24,672 nucleotides of DNA from Pelargonium nanum (GCA_036897485.1 JAYMTF010001276.1:1-24672), one strand, 5' to 3'. Shown: positions 1 to 10,960, numbered from the stretch's first letter. Program-made: numbers and translations. Notes: generated from the letters alone by a model not told the origin.

Positions 1-367
1 AAAGCCCTAGGCTAGGGTTAAGAGGCTTTGTCTCTTTCCTGAACACTATTGATTCCTTGTTTATATACATCTTTAGGCCGTCACAAGATAGGAAAAAAAA
101 CCAGTATTATCAATGCCTGCTAGTGCTGTTTATTCTGGATTTCTTGGCTCGACACAAATACAAGATTTGTTTTCTAAAAACAAAAACAAGAACAATAACA
201 AGTTTGACAGTAAATTATGGTATCTCCTCTCTTTGGTATTCATTTATTTGGTATCCCCATATGATATATTACTCTTACAAATTATGATGATTGAAATTTG
301 AAAGGCAATAACAACACAGAGATTATATAGTAATACATATATATATTGCTTCTCTAACAAAATGTGG

Positions 368-2162
368 TCACTGGCAAGTGATAGACACTTGCACTTGTCC
401 GTACGTGCCATTGATGTTGCTCTTCTGTGTTCCTGTTTTTACTGTGAAATCTACACTTCCCTGTCCGATCGGGTCGTCCGACGACGTCGTATCGTAATCC
501 CACAAATCCGCCGTTATCTTTAACGGCGAGTTAACCGACGCACCCACCACTTTCCGTATCAGCGGTATAGACTGTTGTGGCTTCACCGCCACAGACTGCT
601 TCGACGTTCTCTCGAACAAAGTCATCGCCGCCGCTCCGACGGACACTCCCAACACTTGCGAAGCCTTCACCGTCCCGTACACGTCCGCCGGATTTTCTCC
701 GTCGCCGTTAATCAATACCACGTCTATAACGACGCTTAGAGCCTCGCTTATCACGGAATATCCCACTGTAACATTACCATATTGCCCTTTGACCACTTGC
801 TGTAGATGCTTGTCGTAGTTGACGGAGGTCACGTCCTCCACCATCGGGTCCCACACGATCTCTCCCTGAGCGATCTCGTCGTTCGGCGACGAGGAATCGT
901 AGTCCCACAAACTGACTCGGATGACAAACGTGTCCTCGCCGGAGATAGCCGCCGCCGAAGAAGGTCCGGTGAGTGTGGCCAGCCCGGCGGGGCCTTTGCT
1001 CTCGGTGTTGCTGGAGCTCCGGTCGTACAAAGTGTAGTTGTCCCACCCGTCGTCCACGACAACGGTGCCGAAAAGATCGCCGGGATTCTCGCCGTCAATG
1101 TTGTTGACGCGCACGTACTCGAGGTTCATGAGAACTCGGCGCGTGTCGGCCACGGTGGTGGAGACAGCTTGATCGGAGGCGGCGAAGATGGTCGATAATG
1201 ATCGCGCATCGCGGTCGCGGTGAAAGAGCATAATGCCAAAAACAGCAAGCGCATCACGCAGTGTGGTTACAGCAACGGTGGCGTTAGGACTAATTGTGGG
1301 TAACAGAGTATCAGGCGTTGCGGTTGTTTGATTCGTAAATTGAACCGCAGTTGATAATCTGCTCCAACCATTCTCCAAAGCCTCTATCCGACCCGTTATA
1401 GGCCGTTGGGTCAGCCAGTTAACACTAATAAAAGTGGATATGCGGTCGAACCGGGCAGCTTCCGCAAACATTTGAATGATAATAACCATATACCTGAAGA
1501 AAACACAAATTAATATAATGTCGCAAATTTTGTGACGGAGAGAGTATATATAAAGAAAGAAGCGAATACCTGGCGGGCAACGTAGGTCGGGCGGTCGGGT
1601 CATCGTTACCAGCTAGGCCAATAACCGCACTTTGTAGGGCATAAAAACCCAATAAGATCTCCATGCGAGTCATGTTGGCAGTGCGCAACAATCCTTTTGT
1701 GTAACTCCCGGAGAATCTGCGAGATTGGCTCTGGGGGATGAGGGAGCTCGTGTTTTCTTCCTGAAACTCCCAAAATGTTGTTTCGTCGTTTCTGGCGTAT
1801 CCGTGCACGTAGAGGTTGCTCTGCTCTAGTCTCACCGTGATGCTCGTGCGAGCGTTCACGACCAACCGAATGTCCAACCAGTTCATGGAAGCTGGTGTCT
1901 GTGGTGATGGTTGCGGCCTCAGTATTGGAATTCCATTTGAAAATGAGCGAGCGAGCACTGTCCTCATGTTTCGAATAAATGCTACGTATCTCTCAGCATT
2001 GTCTGTGATATTGAATATCATGGAAATGCTCACTTTACTCTCATTGAAACTTGGAACATTCTTGGAATTGGTTTGTGAATCTGCAATAACTGCAGCATCC
2101 AAAGAACCAAGCAAGATGGTTGTTACAAAACAACAAGTAATGAACATTTTTCCAATAACCAT
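368..2162 (-). CDS. Ribosome-inactivating-protein-like enzyme with tandem C-terminal beta domains (RIP gene 1)
   Basis: Two exons are read on the minus strand, 2162-1570 and 1493-368, with a 76-bp GT-AG intron in phase 2, giving about 572 residues. The start at 2162 is chosen because a hydrophobic signal peptide follows; 2147 is an alternative, and 2246 lies upstream of a TATA-like site. Residues ~30-290 look like an RIP A-chain (rRNA N-glycosylase, which removes one adenine from the large rRNA). Visible are the LYVHGY tyrosine motif, the FSGSY tyrosine, AEAARF (Glu and Arg about residues 209 and 212) and ENGW, so all five usual active-site residues appear to be present. The remaining ~280 residues hold two related units, each with DGEN near its start and LWDYD followed by an acidic DDxIxxG-like stretch; this resembles C2 loops or the grass RIP-associated DUF6598 (both names inferred). 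No ricin-B lectin motif is seen. Secretion is likely. Activity is not shown. Confidence 0.85.
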
Positions 2163-2207
2163 CTTGGAAAGAGCTAGACTATATGAAATGAGAGCAATTA
2201 AGCACAT

Positions 2208-2378
2208 CTTAAATAGAAGACGTATTGTGATATCAAAATTGAACAATTATTTTACGTTTTTGACACATGTCAGGCTTGTGTTTATGTGGTGGCAAAATTG
2301 TGGATAAGACTAAAAAAGATAGTGTTAAGTTGACTAATGGAGGGTTGGCGCCACCATCAATGTGGCAGATTTCATGCA
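2208..2378 (-). promoter_or_regulatory. Putative RIP gene 1 promoter: TATA-like and RY motif
   Basis: On the minus strand a TATTTAAG sequence lies at 2208-2216, about 46 bases upstream of the chosen ATG. An RY core (CATGCA) lies at 2373-2378, inside TTCATGCAAG, which resembles the RY block of the inhibitor-like genes. Both are motif matches only, and the leader would be short. Confidence 0.35.
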
Positions 2379-2379
2379 A

Positions 2380-3350
2380 GATTGTGTTCCAACAGTGTGT
2401 GAGTGTCAGGGACACTAATATGAATCCCTTACCACGAACGCCATCCTCTGTCTTGGACAAGGTATTCACAGTGTCTAAGTTCTTTCTATCACAACAAAGA
2501 ATTTAATTAAATTTTGTCTTTGTAGACTTGTAGTTGTTTTTAATTATCAAATTATTACATCACTGATTATATTAGTCGTGACAATCAATTATTGAAAGGC
2601 CGAAGAGAAAACATGGTAGGATGGCGAAAACGAGCCAACATTGTTGAAGATAAGATAGAAGAAGACAATGGGAGTGAGTAGATGTGGAAATGGAGCATGG
2701 GCACAATAAGTAGAACAGGAGTGTAGTGCGCGAGCCTGCTACGCGGAAACTTTAGGGACCATTCACTCTACTACAAGACATATCCAAAGCAAATGTTCAA
2801 CTTGCAGGGTAGCTTTTGCTGGAAATTTTGAATGCAACCATCAATCATTCTTTGTATAGAACTTTGGGAAGGTCGTGGCAGGGACGGAGATAGTGGGGCT
2901 GTTATTGGAAACTGACTGTGGCGGACACGCAAAAATAAATATTTTGTTGTTCATTCTACTTCTGAACAATTATGGTATGTACATCAACTCAGGTAAAGAA
3001 GAATACATCTACTGTTTCAAAATGTGTCTTCTATGTCTTGTATTTCTGTCAAAAATGAGAGTTAGTTATTTAGTTTCAAAATGTTTTAATGAATCATATT
3101 AAGCATATTCAAATCCAATTCATCAAGATTTGTTTTTTGAACAAGGTACAAACACTCAAGAAAGAGAAAAAACAGAGTACAATAGTGAAGATGCGTTACA
3201 AGAGGAAAAGGAAACTACATAGAGAAGTTAGTCCCAAATAACTCATGTTATAATTGGAACCATGGGAAAAACTTGTAAATGCCAAACAAATCAATGTCAA
3301 TTGCACCAATACAACATCTTACTTACTTACCATATCATGTCTTTCAAAGC
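2380..3350. other. Intergenic, no gene recognised
   Basis: This AT-rich spacer separates the two RIP-like genes. Only short chance open frames are present, with no family similarity I recognise, and no repeat structure stands out. Confidence 0.5.
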
Positions 3351-3354
3351 ACTC

Positions 3355-3360
3355 TTTATT
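3355..3360 (-). terminator. Polyadenylation signal of RIP gene 2
   Basis: The plus strand reads TTTATT here, giving AATAAA on the minus strand about 90 bases after the stop codon of RIP gene 2. Confidence 0.5.
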
Positions 3361-3449
3361 GGAATTATTACATAGCCTTGGTGGTGAAAGATGATGATCA
3401 AAGCTAGAGAAGAGATCTAGAGCTAGCAATGCTAGCTCAATTTCGTGGC

Positions 3450-6228
3450 TCACTGGCAAAAAATCGATACCTCAACTTTTCCGAATTTGCCAGCAATGGT
3501 CTTCCTCTGCATTGGCAATTTCACGTCAAATCGAACACTTCCCACCGCGATCTCACTGTCCTTGGACGACGTACCATGATTCCACAAGCTGACCTCAATA
3601 TTTATCGGCAACTTCACCGACGCCGCAACAACATTCCGAGCAAGCGGAACGGACTGTTTCAAAGGCACAACAACATGTTCTTTCGCTGATTTGTCCCACA
3701 ATGCCATATTCGCAGAAGTTCCTCCCAGAAACTGGTAAGCTATAACAGATCCGTACAGCCTCGCCGACGAATTGCCGCTAGCTTTGATCAATACAACGTC
3801 AACGGTGGCACTGAGAGCCTCTCTTATCACCGAGAAACCGACGGTAACGTCACCGCCTTTTCCCTTCAAGACTCTGTTCAGATGTCTGTCGTAGTTGGCG
3901 AAATCCAAATCCTCTTTTCGCGGATCCCATAATATGTTACCTTTGACAAACTTGTTATTCTGTCGCGACAATGAGACACTGATGTAAAAAGCGTCGGTAC
4001 CAATAATAGCAGCAAAAGGATCCGCTAGCGTGACGGATTGGCCCGTCGCGACGCTCTCGTAGTTGCTCGAATTGCGATCGTATAGAACATAGCTATCCCA
4101 ACAGTTTGTGACCGTCACAGTTCCATAAAGAACAGTACTAGAGATTTTTTCATCATAGTTTACGTGCACATCTTCAATGTTCATCAGAGTGCGGCTATAA
4201 ATAGTTCCATCATCTGATTGCGAAGAAGTGGCGTTAGTACGAGCGGGAAGGCGAATCAAGATCCCGAAAACCGGTACAGCTTGACCGATTGTGTTAATGT
4301 CAGGCTTGTTCGGGTACCCAATATTCGGCAACGGTGTCAAATCTGAAGCGTCCGGGTTCGTCCGTTGCACAGCGCTTGAGAAAGTGTGCCATGTGTTTTC
4401 AAGATTAACCTCAACACTCGTCGCGGGCCGAGGATTGTCCCAATATTTAGCTATGTAATTAGCCACGGTTTGGATGCGGATAGCTTCCGAGACCATTTGG
4501 CTCAAAACGACCAGATGCTTAGCCGTTTGCTTTCGCGTGGGACGCGCTGTTCGGGCCAGAGTAGCAACGGCATTTTGAAGTGGGATTAAGCCCAATGGTA
4601 GGCTCTGGCGAGCCACGCCGGCGGAGAAGTAGCTGCCGGAGAAGCCGAGGGGTTGGCTGTGAGGGATGAGTTTTGATTCGGAGAACTCCCACGTGGTGGT
4701 GTTTGTGGAGTATCCGCGAATGTAGAGGCTTCTTTGGTCGATCTTGAGAGTGATGGTGTTGGTGGCAGTGGTTAGGTGAAGATCTAACCAGGTCACTGCT
4801 TGTGATTGAAGTGGCTTGAGCACGGGAAGCTCGTCGTATAGTATCTGGGGGAGCAGTGACCTTGTGTTCTTGATGAACTTGTTGTAATCGTCTCCGCTTG
4901 ATTTGTCGATGTTCATTCCGGTAGAGATCTTTTTGGTGGCAGAGATGGTGTTTGCTGCTATGGTGACCAAAACAAAAATTGCTAATTAATTGGAGCATAT
5001 ATAATAGGGGAAATTAATTACAGATAGCATCCATGTAATAATATACATCTTTTGTTTTTTTTAGTATTCGTAACTTTGTACTACCTGAAGTATGCATGTC
5101 TTGTGAAGTATGCACATCGTGAGTGTGTTTTCCTAACTTTTGTAAAGTTTCACCATAGTCCATATGTGAGTGTGTTTTGGGCCGGACTCTACATGTTTGA
5201 GGAGCTGGACTTCTTATACTGGCTAAGGGCCTTGTCCATTTTTTGTTTTTTATTTTATAAAAAATAAAGATTATAACAAATTTTAAAAGGTATTAAATTA
5301 TTATATAGATGACATTGATAATTTATGTGTAATAAATTTCTTCAACCTAATAAAAAGAACACTCAAATTGTACAGATCGAAATACAAGAAAATTATAATT
5401 CTCATTTCGAAATGGAAGAAATGGTTGTTAAACTCAACGCTATGTTAGTTATTTTTTTGAAACAAATGGGTTGATACCTTGACTCTTAAAAAAATAGTTA
5501 CACAATTTTTGTTTTTCTGGCAAAGTTTTGTTGAGATCCAAGTGTGTTTTTAGAGTATTATAAGAATTTAAATATTAAAAAAAAAACTTAAATTATGTGT
5601 ATAATACATGATGAGAATGAGTATAAAAATGAGCTCATGATTTGAACAAATTATAGTATGAAAAACAAAACAAAGTAATTAAGTGTTACAAATGTATTTT
5701 TAAGCCTTAACAAGTGATGTATTTGTATATGAAAATACCCTCTCGAAATTTAATCAACAAACCCATGACTAATATTATTATATTATAAGTCCTATATATG
5801 TCATATATATTTAAAATGTTAATATTTTAACGACGTGACATGACGAAATAGATAACTTATCCAAAGTCCTTGATTTATTTCATAGCCTATCAGTATCTAA
5901 GCCTCACATTTCAATAAATAGAATAAGCCAAAAGAACAGAACAAAACAAATCAAGTAATTAACAAAGTACATTCCTTTTCTAGAAACTGCCGTTAATGAC
6001 AAAATATAGGCTACTAGTCCACAACTCTCAAAATAAAATCCATTTAAAATTCAAACCCTCAGATAGCTACGCCTCTATTAATTAATTCAGAAAGTAAACA
6101 CATGAACTCATAGAAATAAAGCAAAGAAAAATAGATTAAATGCGAAATTGAAATATATGAAAGTGACCTTGATGATTATCAGCTGTGACAACAGAGAGAG
6201 CAACAAGAAGCAGGAGAAGCAAAGCCAT
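3450..6228 (-). CDS. Ribosome-inactivating-protein-like enzyme with diverged C-terminal domains (RIP gene 2)
   Basis: The main exon (4957-3450) is open but has no ATG near its 5' end: the frame enters through a TTG at 4970 and the first ATG lies inside the RIP domain. A good exon 1 sits at 6228-6168: ATG in a GCCATGG-like context (6228), a leucine-rich signal peptide and an AG/GT donor. Donor and acceptor are both phase 1, giving a 1.21-kb intron and about 522 residues. The acceptor is TAGCAG, a tandem site. The RIP domain retains SLYIRGY, FSGSY, SEAIR (Glu ~178, Arg ~181) and ENTW (Trp ~210). Unlike RIP gene 1 there is no intron before the SEAIR motif. The C-terminal ~270 residues align with the double unit of gene 1, but the first unit has lost its acidic LWDYD loop and the second reads LWNHG. 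Activity is not shown. Confidence 0.8.
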
Positions 6229-6306
6229 GGATTGAATATTTGAACTCCCAACAGAAGAATGTCCGGAAAAAGAACCCAACATTATTCAATATTTCTATGA
6301 ATAAAA

Positions 6307-6343
6307 CTATATACAAAAGAGAAGAAGATGAGATAATATATAG
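6307..6343 (-). promoter_or_regulatory. TATA region of RIP gene 2
   Basis: On the minus strand CTATATATTA lies at 6334-6343 and a second TATATA stretch near 6307-6316. They sit 80-115 bases upstream of the proposed start at 6228 (25-60 upstream of an in-frame ATG at 6282). Their place next to a signal-peptide exon supports a real transcription start here. Confidence 0.45.
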
Positions 6344-6399
6344 ACAATAGAAATAGTATCAATGAGTGGGGATAAGATAAGATGATGAGCACTTTGCAA

Positions 6400-7350
6400 C
6401 TTTACTACACTCGCTATTTTATGGACCACACAAATTTGCCACGTTGATTTTACACCCAATAATTAACATGAATAAAACGAGTTAAATGAGACCTCGCCGA
6501 CGTAAACACAGTATAGTTTTCACAGCCTCTTTTTTTTCGAAAATTGACAAAATAGTGGTCAAATTTGCTAGTGATTAAATATTATAATTACTTTTCCAAA
6601 CAATGATTAAAGTGTTTTATTGGCTACTTAATGTGGATTGATAAAATAGTGATTGATGCAATCTAAATCGGGGAGGGTGACACCAGTGTCTAGTTCGGTC
6701 TGATTATTTCATATATAAGTAGTTTGGCTACCAACTTTGATAGGATAAATTTTTTGTTTTTTAGACGATCTGTGAACCGAGTTACTAATGCTCTAGGTAG
6801 ATAATTGAAGTTTTTGTTAGACTAGGCTACACAAGAAGGCGTCACTCCTCCTCCAAAAGTTTTACCATTGTTAACTTTGGATTCTAATTAAAAAATTGTG
6901 ATTGATAAAGACTCTTTTATCTGTTTCATTTATTTGGCACATTTTGCATTCAATCGTTAATGTTATTTTTTCTTTTGCTCCGTCACCTACTCATTGCAGA
7001 GCAGTGCTTCTCTATTTCGTCATCATCTACTATATATGGTCAATCGTATAACGAAGTACTATATAAAGTCATTGCAATTGGTTGCTTTAAATCTCCTATG
7101 AACCAAAAAAAAAATTTGCAATCTCATTACGTTAACATTGTCCAACATGGTGTTGCAATTCCATTACGATTTAGCCTAAAATTAACATTGGAAACATAAA
7201 AACATTTCATTTAAACAAACCTTTATTGATTTTTGCTCTAAACAAACCCTTCTGATTAGAAACATTAACAAACAAAAAAAGTATACAAGAAATAAAACAT
7301 AAATTAATAAAACTTGATTCAATTTACCATTTGGTAATTAACCAAACAAA
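6400..7350. other. Intergenic, no gene recognised
   Basis: AT-rich spacer between RIP gene 2 and the first inhibitor-like gene. The one longer open frame, 6960-7199 on the plus strand, shows no recognisable domain. Confidence 0.5.
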
Positions 7351-7353
7351 TTC

Positions 7354-7974
7354 TCAAGCTTTACCGGACATGATGGACCTAGCAATGGAGATGCCATTGG
7401 TAGACAACCTGCATAGGAAATCATTGGTCTCCTTCATCGGCGACGTCGCCTGAGCCTCCTCAAACACGTCGTCGCAGCTCTCGAAAAAACTCATCGCACT
7501 GTCCACGAGAAACTCCGTCTTCTCCATGTCTCCGGCGGTGCACAGCTTCATCGCCTCCGCGAGATCCTTCCCGGCATTCGTGTACATGTCGGAGCAGTCA
7601 TGGTAGCACTTGGCAAGAATCTTGTCCTTTTTCCCAATCTCCGTCGACGCCGCCAAGCAATCCTTCTGAGCCAGCGCCGCCGCGTCCGCCGACGTCTGCA
7701 TATGCTTCATGAGCACGCTCTTGGGGCTCGCGTCATTCTCAACGCCACGCGCCGTCATCGTCTTCTCGCACAGCCTAGGGTTTTCGGTAATTGCGCACAC
7801 TTCCTCGACTTTTGGCGACGCTTTTATGTCCGACATTGTGATTTCTGCTATGGAGTGTGCGCTGAGTTTTGATTTCTGCTCAGGCGCTACTCCGGCGGCT
7901 TCCGCAGATAGAAAGAGGAGCAGAGAAGAGAGCGAGATCATGGAGACGATGATGTTACTGTTGTGACGTTCCAT
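7354..7974 (-). CDS. PMEI/invertase-inhibitor-like secreted protein A (intronless)
   Basis: The reading frame encodes 206 residues, normal for the plant pectin methylesterase inhibitor/invertase inhibitor family of secreted four-helix bundles that bind PME or invertase in the wall or vacuole. A signal peptide ends near residue 27 (AEA). The first cysteine pair lies in EEVCAITENPRLCEK, the third in the DCSDMY helix and the fourth in FESCDDVF; further cysteines occur in QKDC and AKCYHDC. It is the most diverged of the five paralogues. Sequence across LMKHMQTS is continuous where the other four have an intron after the equivalent LMQ or LQ. Base composition is richer in G and C than the surroundings. 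Whether the target is PME or invertase cannot be told from sequence. Confidence 0.85.
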   Translation of the reverse strand: MERHNSNIIVSMISLSSLLLFLSAEAAGVAPEQKSKLSAHSIAEITMSDIKASPKVEEVCAITENPRLCEKTMTARGVENDASPKSVLMKHMQTSADAAALAQKDCLAASTEIGKKDKILAKCYHDCSDMYTNAGKDLAEAMKLCTAGDMEKTEFLVDSAMSFFESCDDVFEEAQATSPMKETNDFLCRLSTNGISIARSIMSGKA

Positions 7975-8035
7975 TTTTTTAGGTCAAGAAGTGGAGAGGA
8001 TGGGGAAAAAATGAGTGTAATAGGAGGATGTTTGT

Positions 8036-8060
8036 GTATATTTATGTACGAGGTTTGTGT
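8036..8060 (-). promoter_or_regulatory. Core promoter of inhibitor gene A
   Basis: On the minus strand CACAAACCTCGT is followed directly by ACATAAATATAC, a TATA box about 65-70 bases upstream of the ATG. The CACAA-CCTCGT block recurs before other inhibitor genes (9009, 16417, a weaker copy at 18552). Confidence 0.6.
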
Positions 8061-8148
8061 AGGATGATAATGGTGGAGCATGCACCTAGCAGTCTTGTGT
8101 AGAATGGTGCACTATTTTTAGGTTATGTTCTTACAATCACACATAAAA

Positions 8149-8180
8149 ATTAGTGAGTAAGCTACTTCCATGCAATGATT
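8149..8180 (-). promoter_or_regulatory. Conserved distal block with RY motif, gene A
   Basis: The minus strand carries TTGCATGGAAGTAGC followed by ACTCACTAATT. The RY core is at 8169-8174, 195 bases upstream of the ATG. Close versions lie upstream of genes C, D and E. Confidence 0.55.
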
Positions 8181-8199
8181 ATAGATATGTATATCCTTG

Positions 8200-9000
8200 A
8201 ACTACGTGGCACCCCAAGATTGGATTCACAAGTTATCGAGTTACATAATACAATTTATCATGTCTTATAATGTTCGTCCAATAACATGCTCCAATATAAC
8301 ACAGATTTAACCGTATATCAACGAGATATGCAACATACTTATAAGTAGTAACTTTTATGTTCTTTTCTAATTCTAAAAAAAGACCTCCAAGGAGTAGTGA
8401 TGCGGTAAGATATTATTTCCAGTCTAAGAGAATTTAATGTTTCTCTCGTTTATTGATCAAATCTATGTTAATTGTGCAAGGCAGCACACCAAAAATTGGG
8501 CTCCAGATATATTTAACGTGGAATTAAACATGATAGTAAATATTTGACACAAGACAAATACGAAAAACACAAGAAACATGAAAACAAAAAACAAAAAACG
8601 CAAAAACTTTCATGAAAATACTTAGAATTACGTGTCTATATATAAAAGTTATAAAAATGTGACACTTCATTCATCTCTTAAGAGATGAGCATTCATGGTA
8701 ACACATATTACATGATAACGTGGTAGTCTTTTATTGATATTTGACAAAGTGAGGTCCGCAACAGTCATAAATCTGTACATTTTGCCAAGCATTTTCAGTG
8801 CAAATAGTCATAAATCGGTAACCTACTTATTATGCTAAGCTGTGCCACGAGTGCATCCGACAGCGAGGGCTAGTACAAAAGTGCAACATTTGTGTGTTTT
8901 ACTTTTATCCAAGGATGTGGGTCAATCCTCGTTCCATGGAATAATTGTCCCCATCTCTACACATTTTACCCCAAACCGCTACTCTGACTCTTGACCATTC
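8200..9000. other. Divergent intergenic region between genes A and B
   Basis: AT-rich spacer shared by the divergent genes A (minus) and B (plus). A perfect 18-bp palindrome, TCATCTCTTAAGAGATGA, is at 8671-8688. No open frame of note was seen. Confidence 0.5.
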
Positions 9001-9008
9001 ATTTCCAC

Positions 9009-9030
9009 CACAACCCTCGTATATAAATAT
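9009..9030 (+). promoter_or_regulatory. Core promoter of inhibitor gene B
   Basis: CACAACCCTCGT (9009-9020) runs directly into ATATAAATAT, a TATA box about 70 bases upstream of the ATG. The arrangement matches gene A closely. Confidence 0.65.
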
Positions 9031-9095
9031 CCCATGTAACATTACAACCATCTAACTAGAATATATAAAAAAGGAAAGGAACAAAATAGTAGATA

Positions 9096-9847
9096 ATGAA
9101 AATGGCACGTTACAACAACATGTACGTCCTCGTCTCTTGTCTTCTTCTCATGTTCTTGTCCGCGGAAGCCGTCCGCGTTGCACCTGGGCCAACAGCAGAC
9201 CAAGGCATTGTGTTGGAGAGCGAAAAATTCATAGACCAGATATCAGAATCCAAGGAGCCTCCCAATCCTATCGCGGTCGAAATATGTGCAAAGACTAACA
9301 ACTCTGCACTTTGCCAGCAAGTCATCAAAGAAATAGATAACCAGTCCGAAGTAATTGATCCCAAGTTCGTGGCTTTTCTTCAGGTACATATACACTTTTC
9401 ACGTTTTGCACGTACCCACAAGAAAAGAAGACTAAAAACGTGTTTCAACTAGTTATATAATATTTCAATAAGTTGCATCATTATTCGATGGGACAGATAT
9501 TGGCCGTGGTGAGGGAGATTAATTTTGCTCAACACGATGCTGAGAAGTTGGCCGCGGAGAACAAGGAAAGTTCCAAGGGGTGCGCGTTCTGCGCGGGGTC
9601 ATACAAGAAAGCTGGGGACGAGTTGAAGAGTGCGCTCAAATCGTGCAACGAAAATGACATGATCGGGACGATGACTCTGATTCAGTGTGCGATGAAACAT
9701 ATAACATCGTGCGAGCAAGAACTGGAACACGCTTTTCCGACGGAAATGCACTTCAAAGCGGTCAATGATTTCATGTCTAAGGTGTGTGACAATGCCATCC
9801 AAATTGCCAATACCATCAATACGGCTGCAATTAAACAAAAGAAATAA
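9096..9847 (+). CDS. PMEI/invertase-inhibitor-like secreted protein B
   Basis: Two exons, 9096-9383 and 9473-9847, flank an 89-bp phase-0 intron (donor CAG/GTACAT, acceptor AATAAG/TTG), giving about 219 residues. Another in-frame ATG lies at 9102. A signal peptide ends near AEA at residue ~25. The four family cysteines are present: EICAKTNNSALCQQ, FCAGSYKKAGDEL and TSCEQEL. The DC cysteine that A, C, D and E share before the third family cysteine is missing; instead a cysteine sits just ahead of it (GCAFC). The C terminus KQKK resembles the end of gene C. The intron position equals that in C, D and E. The likely role is inhibition of an extracellular PME or invertase; the target is unknown. 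Confidence 0.85.
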
Positions 9848-9849
9848 AT

Positions 9850-10960
9850 AACTAGCTAGTTCTGTTATTAAATCAAGTATTTAATTAAATCTTGTGGTGA
9901 GAGAGTCGATCTGTATCAGGCCGCCCTTCTTTATGTTGACTATTAATTTGTTTGTTGTTTCCCTAAAGCCAGATGTATTTTACCACTTTCAAACCGTGTA
10001 GTTGTCGTTCGGAAAATGCTAAATGTATTAAATTTTGTACAAAGTATGTTATGTACAAACTAATGTGGTAATTTATGTGTCAAATACATATTTTATATTT
10101 ATGTAGTTTAAAATCAAGTTTAAGAATAACAATCCGATATTTGTGATACTACCATCTTCTCATAAATTTATGGTGTGGAACGTTCGGTTTGTAAAGAATA
10201 TGTAATGTACATGTAGTGTATATGCATATTGTGATTCAGGCAATTCGTTAATGAAATGTTTGATATTTTATGTCTTTTTTATTGACATATTATTTTGCAC
10301 ATGTTGTAGTATTGAGCAATTTATATTTGACAATACATGTTTCATCATCGATCCAGACTTTATGAATGGAAGCTTAAATTGCTAATCGCTTGACCTACAA
10401 AAATCTAATTGTTTAACATCGGTTTGAAACCGAATTTGATTATGTTAACAATCTAAAAAACCAAAATTATATGAAATTATTTATTGGTCTAAGGAATCAA
10501 AATTAGTGTGTTTCTTGAATAGAACCTCTCCCACTCACTTTTACAACATATATACAAATCCCTAAATCAAATTATATAATCACTTAAATTTACTTTTTCA
10601 CTTTATTACTTTTGTGCACATGTAATAAAATAGATCAGCCATGCAAACCTCTGTCTGTTACTGGTTCACCGAATTTTATTTTGAAATTCATTTATATATA
10701 CCTACACATACCTATACATATGGAAGAGAAAACAATAAAATCTCAAAATATATCTTTTATTAGTCAAAGTAAAATCCCGGCCATGATTTATATTTTCCTT
10801 AAACACCATGCATCCACAAAGAACAAGATACGGTGCCATTCACAGATAATTCAAACACCAAACAAGACTAAAAGTCTACAACTTACCCAAACAAAGTTTA
10901 TGCAAAGAACAGCAACAAATAAAAATTAACATGAACGGTAAGAAATTTGATAAAATCTAC
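9850..10960. other. Intergenic, no gene recognised
   Basis: AT-rich spacer between gene B and the Mutator-like element. The open frame at 10612-10929 has no recognisable features and low-complexity composition. Confidence 0.5.

Noticed and set aside
1-30. Telomere-like CTAGGGTTA at the left edge.
   Set aside because: It is a single partial repeat, common by chance and in plant promoters, not an array.
774-1198. Several open frames in other phases within RIP gene 1.
   Set aside because: They are shadows of the GC-rich coding exon with Arg- and Pro-rich random composition.
3450-4970. RIP gene 2 as a self-contained 506-residue protein starting at 4970.
   Set aside because: The codon at 4970 is TTG, not ATG, and no signal peptide would be present. 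A phase-compatible signal-peptide exon exists upstream.
10612-10929. A 105-residue open frame between gene B and the Mutator-like element.
   Set aside because: AT-rich low-complexity composition, no homology I recognise, no promoter or splice support.
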